Source: Hypomesus transpacificus
Lineage: Eukaryota; Chordata; Actinopteri; Osmeriformes; Osmeridae
DNA length: 64,000 nt
Direction of reading: 5' to 3'
Assembly: GCF_021917145.1 (NCBI RefSeq)
Contig: NC_061072.1
Span: 12,173,707-12,237,706, forward strand
In this document: piece after piece, positions 25,233 through 38,556 of the stretch
Numbering within the stretch: position 1 is the first letter of the stretch
How the letters are laid out: every line of letters begins with the position of its first letter
The notes under the pieces: model-generated
The model's database searches: none
Seen by the model: the letters and a program-made list of their open reading frames with translations, nothing else
What the model was told of the DNA's origin: nothing
Position numbers and translations under genes: made by a program

Positions 25233-28200
25233 GTATTAAAACTGAGAATGTGTCCTGCTCTGTCTGTCAGCATCAGTCAAACCAAAATGTTGGTCATTAT
25301 TCTCAGTTTTTGCCTCTCTGGTCATGTATGATGTAATCTGAAATCCCTGCCTTTCGAATTAATTTACATGTATTCATTTAGACGCTTTTATCCAAAGCGA
25401 CTTACATGAAAGAGCTTTACAAAAATGGCATAGGTCAATTATCATAAACAACAAGACCCAAAAACATTGCGGGTAACTAAAACATGAAGCAAATAAGTGC
25501 CAATGAGTAGAACCAAAAGAGCATGTAGTTAAACAAATTACAATTAAACAGCATGATCTTTGAAAGTGCTAGTGTACCTGGAGGTAAGCAAGCAACAATA
25601 ATTTATTCACAGCGAGTACAAGTAGTAAAATCAGTTACAACTAACCAACAAGTGCAACAAGTCCCTCGATAACTGTCATTGTGTTCCTGGGGGAAAAACT
25701 AACATATGATCCAACAAATCTTTCTTAAGTACCGTTGTACTCCCGGAACAAGTGCGTCTTTAGCCTTTTCTTGAAGGTGGAGCGACAGTCAGTATCTCTG
25801 ATGAAGGTGGGGAGATGATTCTACCATTGTTGGGCCAGACAGGAGAAGAGCTTGGGTTGGGGGCGGGCGCTCTTGAGAGGTGGGAACACCAGAATTAATC
25901 CACAATATACAAGTGTATTATTTTCAATAATTCTCCATCCATCCATCATCTGCCGCTTTTCCGGGGGTCCTCCAGCGTGTCCTGGGTCTTCCCCGGGGCC
26001 TCTTCCCAATAATTGTTCCCATGTTATATAATTATGTGCTAATGATTTATTTTTGTCCAATCTCAAGTGTCAAACATGAAAAAGTCACTGCATCTGTTTT
26101 GCACATTTAAACAGATGTTGAAACAATACTAGACTGTGTCCATGTGTGTTGAGGTGTACAAAGACTGGAACTGACCTTCAGTTGTTGGGTAAAGTATATT
26201 CTATTGTCTTGGTCTGTTATGTGTCCCTTCCCTCAGACCATTATGTCCATCCTTCCCTTCACCCATCCAGGTCTTTCACATGAGAGTCAGATTCAGGACC
26301 GATATTGGGCCTAACCTGAGCAACTAGCCATGATTCATCATCTACAGTACATTCATGACACCACACCATCATGTTGGAAGTTAGGATTGGGCGAAGGGTC
26401 CTTTTCACGCTCTTTACCCTCAGAGAAAATGCCTCAATCCAGAAAAATATCTGTGATAAATTTATTTATGCAGACAATTGATAGCAGAGGGTAATGCATG
26501 TTGTTTTTATTTGTATATAATATTATTGCTTTAACTTGCAGGCCTTACACATTGTATGTGAATGAATGTTCCTGGTTAGGAGCTGTAGGGGATACAAGAA
26601 ATAAAGGCGTTTTAAAACTGGCTGTCATAACGGTTATTGAATAGGCCAGGGCACATGTTGTGTACCACAGCTAATGGTTTACGCCGATGCATAAAACTTG
26701 TTGGAAATCGTCAATTAAGGTAGTAAATGGCCACCAGCCAACAATCTCTAGTTCACTGACGCACAGTAGCCAATTCCGAGGTGTCCCAGTCTCCCATTCA
26801 CTGTCAGTTAGGAACTGTACATTAGGGTACATTTGCTCACGATGTTAAGACGTGTATAATTGCATAATTTATTTTCACGTGTTGGGAGGAGTGTGTTAGA
26901 AAGAGTGGGGGTTGGCGATTTCTGCCCGGCCACTTTCGTATGCTAACTTCAGCCATCCTTATAGCGCTATGAAGTTCAAAGACAGGATCAAAGGTTCGGC
27001 ACAGTGGAATCGAGGTTCATCCTAAATGCTACCGAGAACGAGCTGGTATTTGGAATTGATGAAGCTGCTGAGAAGAGGCTTAACAAGTGACGAAAAGCTG
27101 GGTAGGCTGAGAGTGACAAAGAAAAGGTAATGACGGATAAAATCATGACACAAATCAAAACGACTATAGTCTGGCTATAGCCCTACAAATTTCTCTGAAG
27201 TCACGCAAACTTTTCAATAGTTTTTTTATGCTGCATTCCTTTTCACACATTTATGTTTCAAATGTTTTTTTTTCTTTTCTTTCTGCAGCCGTCTTTTTCA
27301 GGTGTTGATGAATGTTGTGTTATCCTAATAAATGATGTTCCAGTGTAAAGTTTTAAAACTATCGAAAAAGGTTAACTTTTTTCCAAGTACATTATTTATA
27401 ATATAATCAAGTCGAGAAACATTACAATTAACATTACATCTTTCCCACATGTTTCACGTCTGCACGTTGTACTTCATTGGCAATTGAACGTGTTCCACTT
27501 GCAGTAGCTACTGTAAGTGGAACACATCGGCTAGCCCGATAGGAAAAGATGTAGGCCTACGACTTCGAATAAACAACGATTAGGCTACCGAATGTTGCAT
27601 ACAAAAATGAGTCTTTCACAAGCTTAAAATAACGCAAAGAAAAATGTCTCAGTTGGACATATTTTTGCAATGTTCAGACCCAAGCCAGTGGTTAAGCTGC
27701 AGCCGCGTGACCAGTCCAGTAGGCTACAGTATGTTGGGGTCTATCAACGGACGCAGAACAAAGTATTCTTATCATGTTATTACTAGCCTGCCTTTACAGA
27801 ATCTTTCTGGATTATTGGTCATACAACTTCAGAGACATAGTACAGCAACTGCACTATTCTGAAATCATACGCGCCCACAAAATACCGAAAACGTTTTGAC
27901 ACCGTGGTAATTTCAATTATCCATCAAAAATAATATTTTAAAATACGATATTTAACTAAAAATACATTTTCGTATAAATCAATTTAGTTATTCAGATTGG
28001 ACCCCACTACAATTGGATTGTTTTCTATTAAGTGGTTGGCTACCATATCAAATATAATTTCTGTAATAAATCTCCAGGTGTATGGCTATATAAACTAGAT
28101 ATACCCTCAAAGTTGTGCTGGACTCTTTGAACCCAGACTGCGCAGGCCCCCTGCAGTGCAGCAGTGTAACTGCACCCTGGGAGACTGCCTGGGGTTGCCA

Positions 28201-29301
28201 CGGGCTGGCCAGCTGGGGCCATGCAGATATGCAGTTCAATCATTCACACTCTCCAACTGCCTGCAAACCAGCCTTTAGGATAGCTTGATTAGAGAGCTTA
28301 AAGTAAAGGAATGTTCTAAAACTGTATGCTAATTTTATGCATATGTGCTGAGGGGAATGTGTTTTTGAAACAAACAAAAGTCAGAAAGGGCAGTAGTGTG
28401 AGTGTATTTTCCTCAGTTAACATGTATTTAATGATAACCAATGCAATACTATTATTGGAATGCTTTATATCACAATTGATTGGATGTTCTTTAGCAAATG
28501 GGGAATCCTGTTGTTATGCTCCTTGGGGTGAAGGAGGATGTTGTTCTAACGTGTTAGAGCCAGGCACGTGGAACATGTACTCAAAAGGGTCTCATAGGAT
28601 GACAAGGTCAGAGAGTAAAACTGGATATCTGGAGTTACCACACACACAGGTCATAAACACCAAATTAGGACCGTCTCTTCTTAAAGGAGTGGGTGTGTAT
28701 GTTTGTGAGTGTGTCTAAGGACATGTCAGCATACACCTACATTCATTAGCTGACTTAAATTGTTAGGGTTAGGGTTAGGGTGGTGGTGTCACTTGAAGAA
28801 TCAGACCAGACTTGACCAGACCAGAAGAGACTTTTCAGTCACAGCCAGCACACTTGGTAACAGATCACATTTACTGGACAACTTTGGGACCTAGATTTTC
28901 CCGCAGACGTTCGAAAAGATCTTGGTGGTGTTGGTTAATGCATCATCATCATCTTTCCAAAGGTCAGTTAATGATTGCTGTCCACTTTGTGATTTATTAA
29001 TGGAGGTCCAGCCACGGTCCAGAGTGGGTATATCCTGTACCTATCAGCAGCTGTGGTAACTAAAGGCTGAAGGACCATTCCTGGGAGCTCTGGGTCTGCC
29101 TAGCTACTGCCTCCACTCTGGAACTCCCTCTCCAAGCTGCCTGAGCTGAGAGCTAGCCTGCCTTGGGACACCTGCCCTTGGGAATTGGCAGACAAAAGAA
29201 GAGAAGATATAGAAAAAGGAGCCTGAGACAACAAGAGACACCATAAAGACAGATAAAAGGACAGAAGAAAAGAGAGAGACGGAGAGCGAGGGCTCCTAAA
29301 C
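25233..29301. other. Intergenic interval between pank1 and slc16a12
   Basis: No recognisable protein-coding exon. A dispersed-repeat tail (TTAGACGCTTTTATCCAAAG) starts near 25379. The widespread fish motif CATCCATCATCTGCCGCTTT lies near 25938. Three TTAGGG-like units sit near 28764. Non-coding 5' exons of slc16a12 may be here: a stretch ending GAAAAG/GTAATG near 27126 is a possible one, but this is weak. Confidence 0.45.
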
Positions 29302-32300
29302 ATGGTGCACGCTGCTGCAATGGCTCAGGGGAGGAAGCGGGCCCCAGTGCCCCCTCCTGATGGGGGCTGGGGCTGGGTGATCGTGATGGGCTGCTTCATG
29401 GTCACCATCTGCACGCGGGCCGTCACCAGGTAAGCAACATCCTTCGACATACACACACACACATCATCCAGGCCACGCTATGCCTGAGCAAGTTCTGGGT
29501 CCAACCCACCCCAGGGTCTGAACAGTATGAATGGGTCTAATGTAGGGGACCACTGACCCTTAAGCTGGCAATGCTATTAAGACTACTGGTTGCATCATAA
29601 TGTCAAAATTACCAGCAATATCATATAAAATATGTCCTTATAGTATGTGAGACAAATTCAGTTTTGTTTTTGTTTTTAAGTGCAGTACAGCAACATGTAA
29701 CATAATATCTCAAAAAAGAGATGTAGCTTTCTCCTTAAGATGAGATAGCATTGCCAGGTCTATATTATGGAAGATTATCTTGGCTTGAGTAACACACTGG
29801 TATTCAAAACAAGAGGAAACACATACATCGTCAATATAGATCATAGCCAAGTCTATGTTTAGCTTACCTTGAAGCAAGTGTCACTTTCAACCAGACAGGG
29901 TTACCAGACTGACAAGCAGACTGGGTTCACGATGCGACACAAGGAGAAAGTAACCCACCGAGCTCAGGTTACAGAGGTGTGTGTAAACAACATGCACAGC
30001 TACTCTAGCAGAGGGAACAGCTACAGGACAACATGCTAAAGTGACCCGAAACCTTGGTAAACACAATATAGAAATATCACTGCTGGAACGTTAACCCCGG
30101 TCTCATGCCTACTCCTTTAGTGATTGCCAAAATAAGAACTTTCATGTGGTTTCATTATGAGTATGCTGGCCCAAATGACCTCTGCTACACCCTGATTTTA
30201 ACGTATACTAGTTAGACAACTGTAACCCAGCAGTCTGAGTCTTTGACTAGTCTGATGTTTGACTAAAACAAACACACACAGACACACACACCCAGGGTGG
30301 TTTGGTATGACAACACCATCTGGTCCCTCTTGGCCCTTTAGATCTCTGTTTGGTTACAGAGTTCTATTAACCGAGGTGACAGCTAATGTGGACGATTGTG
30401 TAATTGGTTGTAGGAAGCTGGTGAAGAGCCTGGTGTATGCATGTATATGTGTGCATGTGTAACTATAGTAGGTACGTGCTCTCATGCATCAAGGCTAGAG
30501 AATAGGGGTAGACAGTGGATTAGAAGGGTGTGTACATCTCTTTCAAGTGTCATATTCCAGTCAGTTAGTCCTGATTCAGGGACTGATCTTGACAGACTTG
30601 TATGACCACGGCCCTGCCCTGATCTCTGTCAGATCTCTGGTCTTTCTGGTTCTGTCTTAGCTGTGAGGAAAGAAAGCAGGGGAGGGGGCTTGGGGGCAGT
30701 ATTCTCACTGTTCAAAAACAACCTCTCGCCGGTACACAGTGTTCAGGTGCCCTGCACATTTATTTGACCCTAAGTGACGAACAGTTTATCGCTTGCTCAC
30801 CCCCCCTTCCACACACACACACACACTCACACACACACACACACACACACTTATCGCATGTGTGGTGCTGTTTGTTCAGGTGTGAACTGTTGGGGAGGCG
30901 GGAGGAAAGGGAGGTTTAACAAATTGCTCGCTAGACCCCCCCCCTCCCACCACTTCTCTCTCCAACATCTTTCCACTTTTGCTCTCTCACTCCGTCCCCT
31001 GCTCTCTCTGAAAAGTTCACTGGTGTTGGCAGGTTTTAACCCTAGAGCACCACAAACAAACTAAGTTGCAAGTAGAATTCCGTTTACTATTCAATCCGGC
31101 AAGGTCAAAACCAGGATATCCGTCAAAGAGGCAAACACATACTGACAAGGGCCAGCCAGGGGATCCCAGGTCCAGAAAGCAGGCAAACAGGGTCAAGAAC
31201 AGGCAGCTCTGGGGAAAACAGGACTGAAGAAATCTGTCAAACTTGATGAGAAACATCTATCAGAAAACTAAGAAGATCTATAAGTATATTCAAGCTTGGG
31301 GCCTAATGAGGGACTGAGCTGCAGGTGTGGAGATGGACGGGGAAGACCAAACGAGGTCAAGGCAGGGCGAGAGCGAGTGGTGGGATCTGATATGACATGG
31401 GGAGTTTCAGTGACGTGGCATGAGAACAACCTTAGGTGACCCAGACGAAAGTAAAGAAGAGTTAGTGGGGTCGTGACACTCGCCCCCTTCTCTCAGGACT
31501 GGCCTCTTCTTCCCTTTCTCTTTCACTCTCCTGTCACTCCTGTAGCTTTTGCTCTGAGCCTTTCCCTCTTCAACAACTGACCAGCCTAGAAAGGTACCTG
31601 CTGTGTGTGGTTCAGCTCAGGATGTAGGGTATTTGTGGAGGCATACAGAGTATAACCACAAGAACATACACCATGTCCCCCTCTTAAACAGCACAGGCCA
31701 CCCAGCCTAGTCTTACACAAGGCTAGCCTATTGCATCACGACCCCCAGCCTCCCAATCTCTCTGTGCGACCTGCTAATGACATAATCCTGGAGAGAGCTC
31801 AAACAAGATCCTGAGAAAGCCTATCTGCATGCTAGCTGTGTGTGTGCGTGCGTGCGTGCGTGCGAGGCAGAGAGATTTGTTATCAACGTCACATAGATAG
31901 AAAAAATAAGGAAAGATAAGGAAAAGGCAAGTCATGGAAGTAGATATTTTACCTCAAGTCACGTTGTATGTTGTATCAGCATGTGTAAACACATATAACA
32001 TATTATATAAACATATATATGTATATTAATAATCTGAACAAAAAGTACACAATGAACTGTATAGTTTTGTATACTGTATAACTGTATTTCCCTCCTCTGT
32101 GCTCTCGATCTCCTGGTGTTATTCCAGATGCATCTCCATCTTCTTTGTGGAGTTCCAGATCCACTTTGGGAAAGACTACTCTGGTACCGCCTGGATCCAC
32201 TCACTGGTGGACTGCACCACCATGCTTTGTGGTAAGATTGGAAGCACACACGCACCCCAGAGGTTTTGCCCATAAACCATTGGGCCTTTCAAACGGTAAT

Positions 32301-34948
32301 GGTGCTTCACAAGTTATGTGTGACTGCCTCTGTCCATATGACTAGAACAGTTAACAACTTGGTGTGATGTTCTGTTGTGTGGTGTCTCCGATAGCTCCTC
32401 ACACTGGCCAGTAAAGGAATTGCAATGTTGAGGTGCTGAATAGGTACTGTAGGCTGCAGCATGGTTCTTGGCTGACTATAGAGCTATTAGATTGGCACTA
32501 GGGGATCAGGGATCACTGATGTGTACTTGCTGCCTGACATATCATGATAATAGAAGTAGAAGTAGAACAGAAGATAAATCATAGACTTTTCACAACAGTG
32601 TTTTTAAACAACAGTTTACTCATCTAACACAAAACGTCATATTTATTATTTATCACTGTTCAGGAATTTACGTTGAAGTGAAACGTTAACAGATATGTTT
32701 GTTTGCGTTTATATCTACAGCCCCGATGGGCAGCTTCATAGGGAACCGTCTGTCCTGCAGAGTGGCTGTGATCATGGGAGGCTTCCTCTCCTCCACTGGC
32801 CTCATTCTCAGCTCCTTTGCCTCCAGCCTGGAGAACCTCTACCTCACCCTGGGGGTCCTCACAGGTAAGGACATTTGAACAGGCATCTCACAGGCCACCT
32901 AACCTCTACCTCACCCTGGGGGTCCTCACATTTAGGCGCTATGGAACAGACACCTTAGAGGCCACATATCAGTAAGTTGTCATGAAAAAACAAGACACTT
33001 ATCGAAAGGGTCTTTATTTTAGATTAGATAATCCTTTATTTGTCGCGCAGTGTGGAAATTGCAGTTTGCAACTGCAGCAGTACAGCACTCAGAGTAACAA
33101 TTTAAATATAGAAAATATCAAATATACGAGATACAAGTTACAGGGAGTCCTATAAATATGAAGATAAAGATCAAGGGTATAAAATAGTAAGACCTAAGAA
33201 GGCACTTCATTCGATCCTTAACCAACTGGTGTCTTCATTTCTAAAAGTCACATTTATGGTTGCAGGTGTAGGCTTTGCCCTGTGTTACACCCCGGCCATT
33301 GCCATGGTGGGTTCCTACTTCTGCGAGCGAAAGGCCCTGGCGTACGGCATCGCCATGTCTGGCAGTGGTATTGGTACTTTTGTCCTGGCGCCTGTGGTCC
33401 AGCTCCTGATTGAACACTACTCCTGGAGAGGAGCACTGCTCATCCTCGGAGGCTTCGTCTCCAACCTCTGCGTCTGTGGTGCCTTGCTCCGTCCAATCAC
33501 GCTGCGGGAGGAGGAGGAGCCCCTCCCAGTGGACCCTGAACGCGGGTCATACCCCGTGAAGGTGGCCACGGTGACAGAGAAGGACAACAATGGCGTCCTT
33601 GTTAGCCCCGCCCTGCAGCAACGACCCACCAACTGGCCCTGTTTCCTGTCCAGTAGGGATTACCGCTTCCTGCTGCTGCCTGACTTCCTGGGTCTGGCTG
33701 GGTCCTTCCTGTTCCTGGCCAGTGGCTGTAGCCTGCCGTTTGTATACCTGGTGCCGTATGCACTGGACGCCGGTGTCAGCCATCACCAGGCTGCTTTCCT
33801 GATGTCCATACTTGGGGTCATCGGCATCGTAGGAAACATCACGTTTGGCTGGCTCACTGACATGAGGTAGAAGGAACACTGTCTCCTGTGTTGTTATTTG
33901 GTATAGAGATGTGTACACAAATAATATTTACATAAAATATTATTTTAGTATCACAGTCAAAACAACTCACCCTCCCTCCCTGTGTTGTTGTTGTTGATAT
34001 TTTTTTGTTTAGAAATGTGTAAATCGTATGCTAATATTGTCGAGAACACGATTGGCTAATTGACAGGAAGTGAAAAGCTTGTCCTGTTCCCCTCAGATGC
34101 CTGAAGCCGTACCGTGCCGTGTGCTACATGGTGGCTGTGGGCATGGAGGGCCTCTGCTGCCTCTTCATCCCCCTCCTGAGATCCTTCGCCCTCCTGGTCC
34201 CCTTTTCTGTCCTGTACGGGTACTTTGATGGTGCCTACGTGGCCCTCATCCCCGTGGTTACCTCAGACGTGGTGGGAACACCTTACCTTTCCTCTGCGCT
34301 GGGGATTGTCTACTTCCTGCATGCCATCCCTTACCTGATCAGCCCACCAATAGGAGGTAAGCTTTCCAGTCCTAGTCCCAATATTTTTTGCATCGCCAGA
34401 GATGTAATTAAAGGGTATAGTATATTCAAAAGTAATGTCATTGAGTTCACTGTGTGGACCTCACTGGTAAATGAATGACTTTTTACTTTTTTTACTAATT
34501 TACTTTTACTTTACTAGTTTGACATTAGACCTGTAATCCTGAATCTCATCAATATATAACTTTATCACTTGAACAAAACGTATTCAGTTATGTAATTTCT
34601 GCCCTCCACATGTAAGAATGATTTATGCTTTGAATGTGGCATAACTATAATATAACCTCCCTCTCCCCAGGCTGGCTGGTGGACACCACAGGCACCTATA
34701 CAGCCACCTTCTTCCTCAGTGGTTTTGCCCTCATCTCCAGCTCGCTGGTCTTAGCCACCGTCACGGGAATACGCCACTGCAGAAAATCCATGGCTTCACG
34801 CACCGTCCCCCCAGAAACCAAACAGGAAGTCCAATCACCTGTCCAGGAAGTCCTTAGTAAGCCCCGCCCAGACAGCACTGCGGCAGACTGCTACATAGCC
34901 TTCAACACGGAGGCCAAACTCTTAAACAACAACACGGCTGATTCTTAG
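29302..34948 (+). CDS. slc16a12: slc16a12, monocarboxylate transporter 12
   Basis: Coding exons 29302-29429, 32128-32231, 32721-32864, 33266-33866, 34097-34356 and 34671-34948 (TAG) join in phase to give 504 residues, near the 516 of the human protein. It is a twelve-helix major facilitator transporter. Human MCT12 carries creatine and guanidinoacetate and works with basigin. The family signature [10 protein letters not shown] lies at 19-28 in TM1. [45 protein letters not shown] and [20 protein letters not shown] follow the human sequence closely. The large cytosolic loop between TM6 and TM7 is diverged (positions around [13 protein letters not shown]). SLC16A9 is the nearest alternative, but the synteny with pank1 and IFIT fits SLC16A12. 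Confidence 0.94.
31030..31480. repeat. Possible dispersed repeat in slc16a12 intron 1
   Basis: Phrases such as CAAAGAGGCAAACACATACT and GGGGTCGTGACACTCGCCCC recall fish retroelement or SINE-like dispersed sequence. I cannot name the family. The rest of this 2.7-kb intron shows only a CA repeat near 30811-30850 and GTGC repeats near 31850. Confidence 0.3.
33010..33190. repeat. Dispersed repeat tail in slc16a12 intron 3
   Basis: The motif ATCCTTTATTTGTCGCGCAG followed by GTGTGGAAATTGCAGTTTGC is a very common fish interspersed sequence, thought to be a retroelement 3' tail. Confidence 0.4.
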
Positions 34949-36512
34949 TGTTTTCCCAGAGGTGTTCTTCTCTGCCGTTTTCATGTGTCATGCCAAGTGT
35001 ATTGGCGGAGGTGACAAAAGGGTATTTTTTGGAGTGTTGTATCAGCTGACGTTTTGTGAAGATTTGTTGACAATCCTTCATAGACAGCGCCATTCAAACT
35101 GACCAAAACTCCTGTTTTTAAAGCAGCATTTGCAACCAAATATACAGACCATCCCTCTTCAACCAATCTGTCAGCGTGCCATCATTAACGTGCCTCTCTT
35201 GCAGGGATGCCATTGGTTGATAGAGATCATTGTTGTTGTCTTGTTGTTGTTTTTTACAAAAATGCACATGTGCTGGACTCTTTATGAAGCTGGCTGATGC
35301 TCCTAATTCAGTCATGAAATGACAGATCCCATGTTGATGTTACAAAAGACTCTTACTACACTGAACATTATAAACAACTACATTGAGAAAGAAATCATTT
35401 CCACTATCACCCTAACCCAGAACTTCTGTTCTACATTAGAACAACTCTGACCTGGGTCCAATATTTACATCAAGTACTCAGTGTTTGAGATGTGATTTTT
35501 CTCTGTACTTTTGACTGTTCCACTGGGTTCATAGTAATGTTTTACAGAGTCAAACCGCTCCAGGTTCTTGTGGTAACCTCTTAATAGCAGGTGAATCAGC
35601 ATAACCAATTTACATTTAACCAGATCTGGTGGGAATATTTATGATGAGCAAAGTTTTATGAGGTGGAAGGTGCTTCTGGAAAAGTCATGTGTATACTGGT
35701 ATGGCTGTTTGACACAAGTCTGTGATTAATTAGCTGACACTCACCAAATATGTTAGTGCTACATACGCAGCTCGTCTTGAAGGTATCTATGCTGAGATAC
35801 TAAGTTTATTGTGTCCAAACAAGACAATGTGTCAAAGGACCATACTTGTTTTGATAGAAGAAGATAAAACAGCTGGACTGGTCTCCAGGTGATTTTATTG
35901 ATGATCAGGAAACATGCTGAGGACAGTTGTGAGGTTGCAGTTGTAGGACTGACAAGCATACGGTGGTAACTTGATTACAAGGTTCTAATACCCTCTGTAT
36001 AACTGCATTGACACTGACAGGTAGACTACACACACACATACACTGATGTCATTGTTCGCGTTAACTCAAAACAGCACAAAAAGTAAACTGTCATGTTCGT
36101 TTCTAATTTTATGTTTCATTCAATATAAATATTAAATGTTATAAAAAATATGAACAATTTTTTGTTGTCTTTAAGGATGAAAATGCATTATGGTTAAGAG
36201 TAACCTTAAAGCAGCATAGCATACCAGGACGATACGAATATTACAAATAGATCATACAGAATCACAGTGTTACAGATTTAAGATCATTACATGTTTGAAT
36301 TAATGCACTATATATCAACGGGCTAAACATGAACTTTTTTATATGATCATCTGGCTTTAGTGATTCATATTGGGTCAATTAGAAACCACATTATAGTGTC
36401 TGTAAATAGCTGAGGTGTACTGATTTTTAGAACTTGGCCAATGGGTTACATGAACGAAATCTTGTTAGCTTTGGCAAAGAGGGTTTTGAACCATATCTGG
36501 ATAGCATGGTAT
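34949..36512. other. Convergent 3' region of slc16a12 and the first IFIT unit
   Basis: AT-rich non-coding DNA between two genes that face each other. TTTATT at 35894-35899 reads AATAAA on the minus strand and is a fair poly(A) signal for the IFIT transcript ending at 36513. I found no clear signal for slc16a12. Confidence 0.5.
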
Positions 36513-37953
36513 TCAGACAGTTTGTTCATGTAAGTTAATATGTAGCTCAAAGAGAACAGAGAGGTAGTCTTCATTCTCCATGTCAAGCTCCAGTGCCTTC
36601 TTGTACCACTCCATGGCCTGGCTGTTCTGCTCCTGTATCTTGTATACCAGCCCCAACAACCCACACGCTTCTCCATCACAAGGGTCCCTGGCCACCCTCG
36701 CTTCTGCAATCTTCCTCAGCTTAGCCGCACATTCCTTCCCCTCCCTGGAGTCCTTGTCCAACTGTAGGCCAGTGGTGTAGTGCTCGATGGCTCGCGGCTC
36801 ACACTTGGCCTGGTACTGCAAGAACTGAGCGTAGAAGGTGTGGACAATCTGGGCAGGCTCCTGATTCTCATCGCTTGTTTTCAGGGTGCTCTTGAACAAT
36901 TCCTCTGCCCTGGAATGTTGACCATCCTCCCCGTAGTGCAGAGCCAGTTCAGCCATAGCAAAGATGAAGAAGGATTTCAGAGAAGTGGCCTTAGTAAGGT
37001 GTTCAATGACCAGACACCTCAGCCGTTTGACCTCACCCTTTTTTGCATGATAACTTCCTTGTTGTTTTAGCATCTTAATCTTCTTGCTCTTGTAGCAGAG
37101 AGCCAGCTGATGGTGGATGAAAGCAGATTGGCCTGTGTGATCAAGGGCTCGTTTTAACAGGTCAATCGACTGGTCGACATCACCGCGCTGCCTGAGATAC
37201 TTACTCACGTAGCGCATTACATTTGGGTCGTCAGGTGACATGTCTAGGGCTTTCTCCACCAGCTCTTCTGCCTCTTCAAACTCCCTGTAGAGGGACAGTT
37301 GTATGGCCAGCAGGGCCAACAGCTCCCCATTTTCTGGGCTGGTCTCTGAAGCTCGTCTCAGCTGTTTGATAGCCAGGGAGTCCTGGGGACTGGATCGCTT
37401 CTCCTCTGTACGATGCAGGGCAATAGCATAGCCTATGTTCCATTCACTTTCCTCTGGCTGTAGTTCCAAGGCCCTCTGGAAGTACTCGAGGGCCTGGTGG
37501 TAGTTCTTCCGTGAGAACTTGAGGAAAGTCCAGCCTTTCTCCCCATACACCTCAGCGTGAAGGCATCCCGATCTCACGGGAAACTTCTCCTTGATCTGCT
37601 CCAGTTTCTCCAGGTAGCCCTGACTCTTTGTGTAATCTCCATTGTGGTAGTGAAGCCAGGCCAGGTCACCATAGGCAACAATAAGCTGCTTCTCACAGTC
37701 TCTGTGTTTCTTTCTGATCAGGTTCTCAGCCTCACACATGTGTTCCATGGCCTCCTCAGGGTAACCCTGGAGATACTTAACATAAGCCAGAAAGATGTAG
37801 GAGCGAGAAACACCTGCACCTCTGCCCAGATCTTGTTTAATGTTGTTCTGTAGTCTGATCTGGAGGTTTCTAATATCGATGTGATCTTTCTTCAGGTCCC
37901 AGGTGAAGTGACATTCCAGCTGGCATAGTTTAGTTTTAAGATCACTGTCTTTA
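36513..37953 (-). CDS. ifit: IFIT unit A, interferon-induced protein with tetratricopeptide repeats
   Basis: A single large exon of 1441 nt begins after a splice acceptor (TTCCAG/T at 37954) and encodes 479 residues plus one split codon. IFITs are cytosolic TPR proteins that bind viral RNA 5' ends and block its translation. Family marks include CHFTWDL near the start, YGEKGWTFLKF, a NIGYAIALHR helix, VMRYVSKYLRQRGDVDQSI and FIHHQLALCYKSKKIKML. The start codon is not in this exon. Many IFIT genes have a tiny first exon ending ATG-AG, but none is visible in the 600 bp upstream and there is no ISRE there either. The only strong donor in that gap is at the end of IFIT unit B, in the matching phase. 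It is therefore either the second half of a B-A fusion or a gene with an unseen distant first exon. Confidence 0.88.
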
Positions 37954-38556
37954 CTGGAATTGAAAACATGAAAAAAGGCTTTTGATCAACCAATGGTAAA
38001 TCACATTGACAATCTAAGTATGCTACTTTGGAGGACTTTGAAGCTAAACAAATACACAAAGATGTAAACGTGCCACATTACTAACTTTTTTGGATCCTCT
38101 GTTTACAGTGCAGATCACCGAGTAAAGAAAAGTTTTATTTTCAACATTCAACATGCATTCGTTTGCTGCCTCCCCAAACTTCCACAAAACACAGCAGATT
38201 TTTTCCAAATGAGACTGTTTGCGTTTCTGAACATACTTTGTGTTTTTGTTTTTCATAATTGTTTTTCTTAATAGTTTAATACAAGAAACCAACTTGCCAA
38301 ATGGCTGTGGACAACCTTTACTACCCTTCATTTTGACCCTAGAATTCAAGAAATTGACTAAATGTCTTTTGATACTTTTTAACTCTTCATTGGTACATTA
38401 TTTAAAAGCATTTAAAATCTGGACTTTTTCCCCCCTTTCTCCACCCATACAATCAAAATGAATAGTTGGTTAAATGTAGGTTTTGTGTCATGTAGTTCAT
38501 ATATATATATAAAAAAAATGGGTATTAGACAGAGCAAAATAACCCCTGCAATACTC

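Noticed and set aside
28764-28785. Telomere-like TTAGGG repeats
   Set aside because: Only about three units; too short to mark an ancient telomere fusion.
36580-37853. Plus-strand open frames across the IFIT units
   Set aside because: Antisense shadows of the TPR coding exons.
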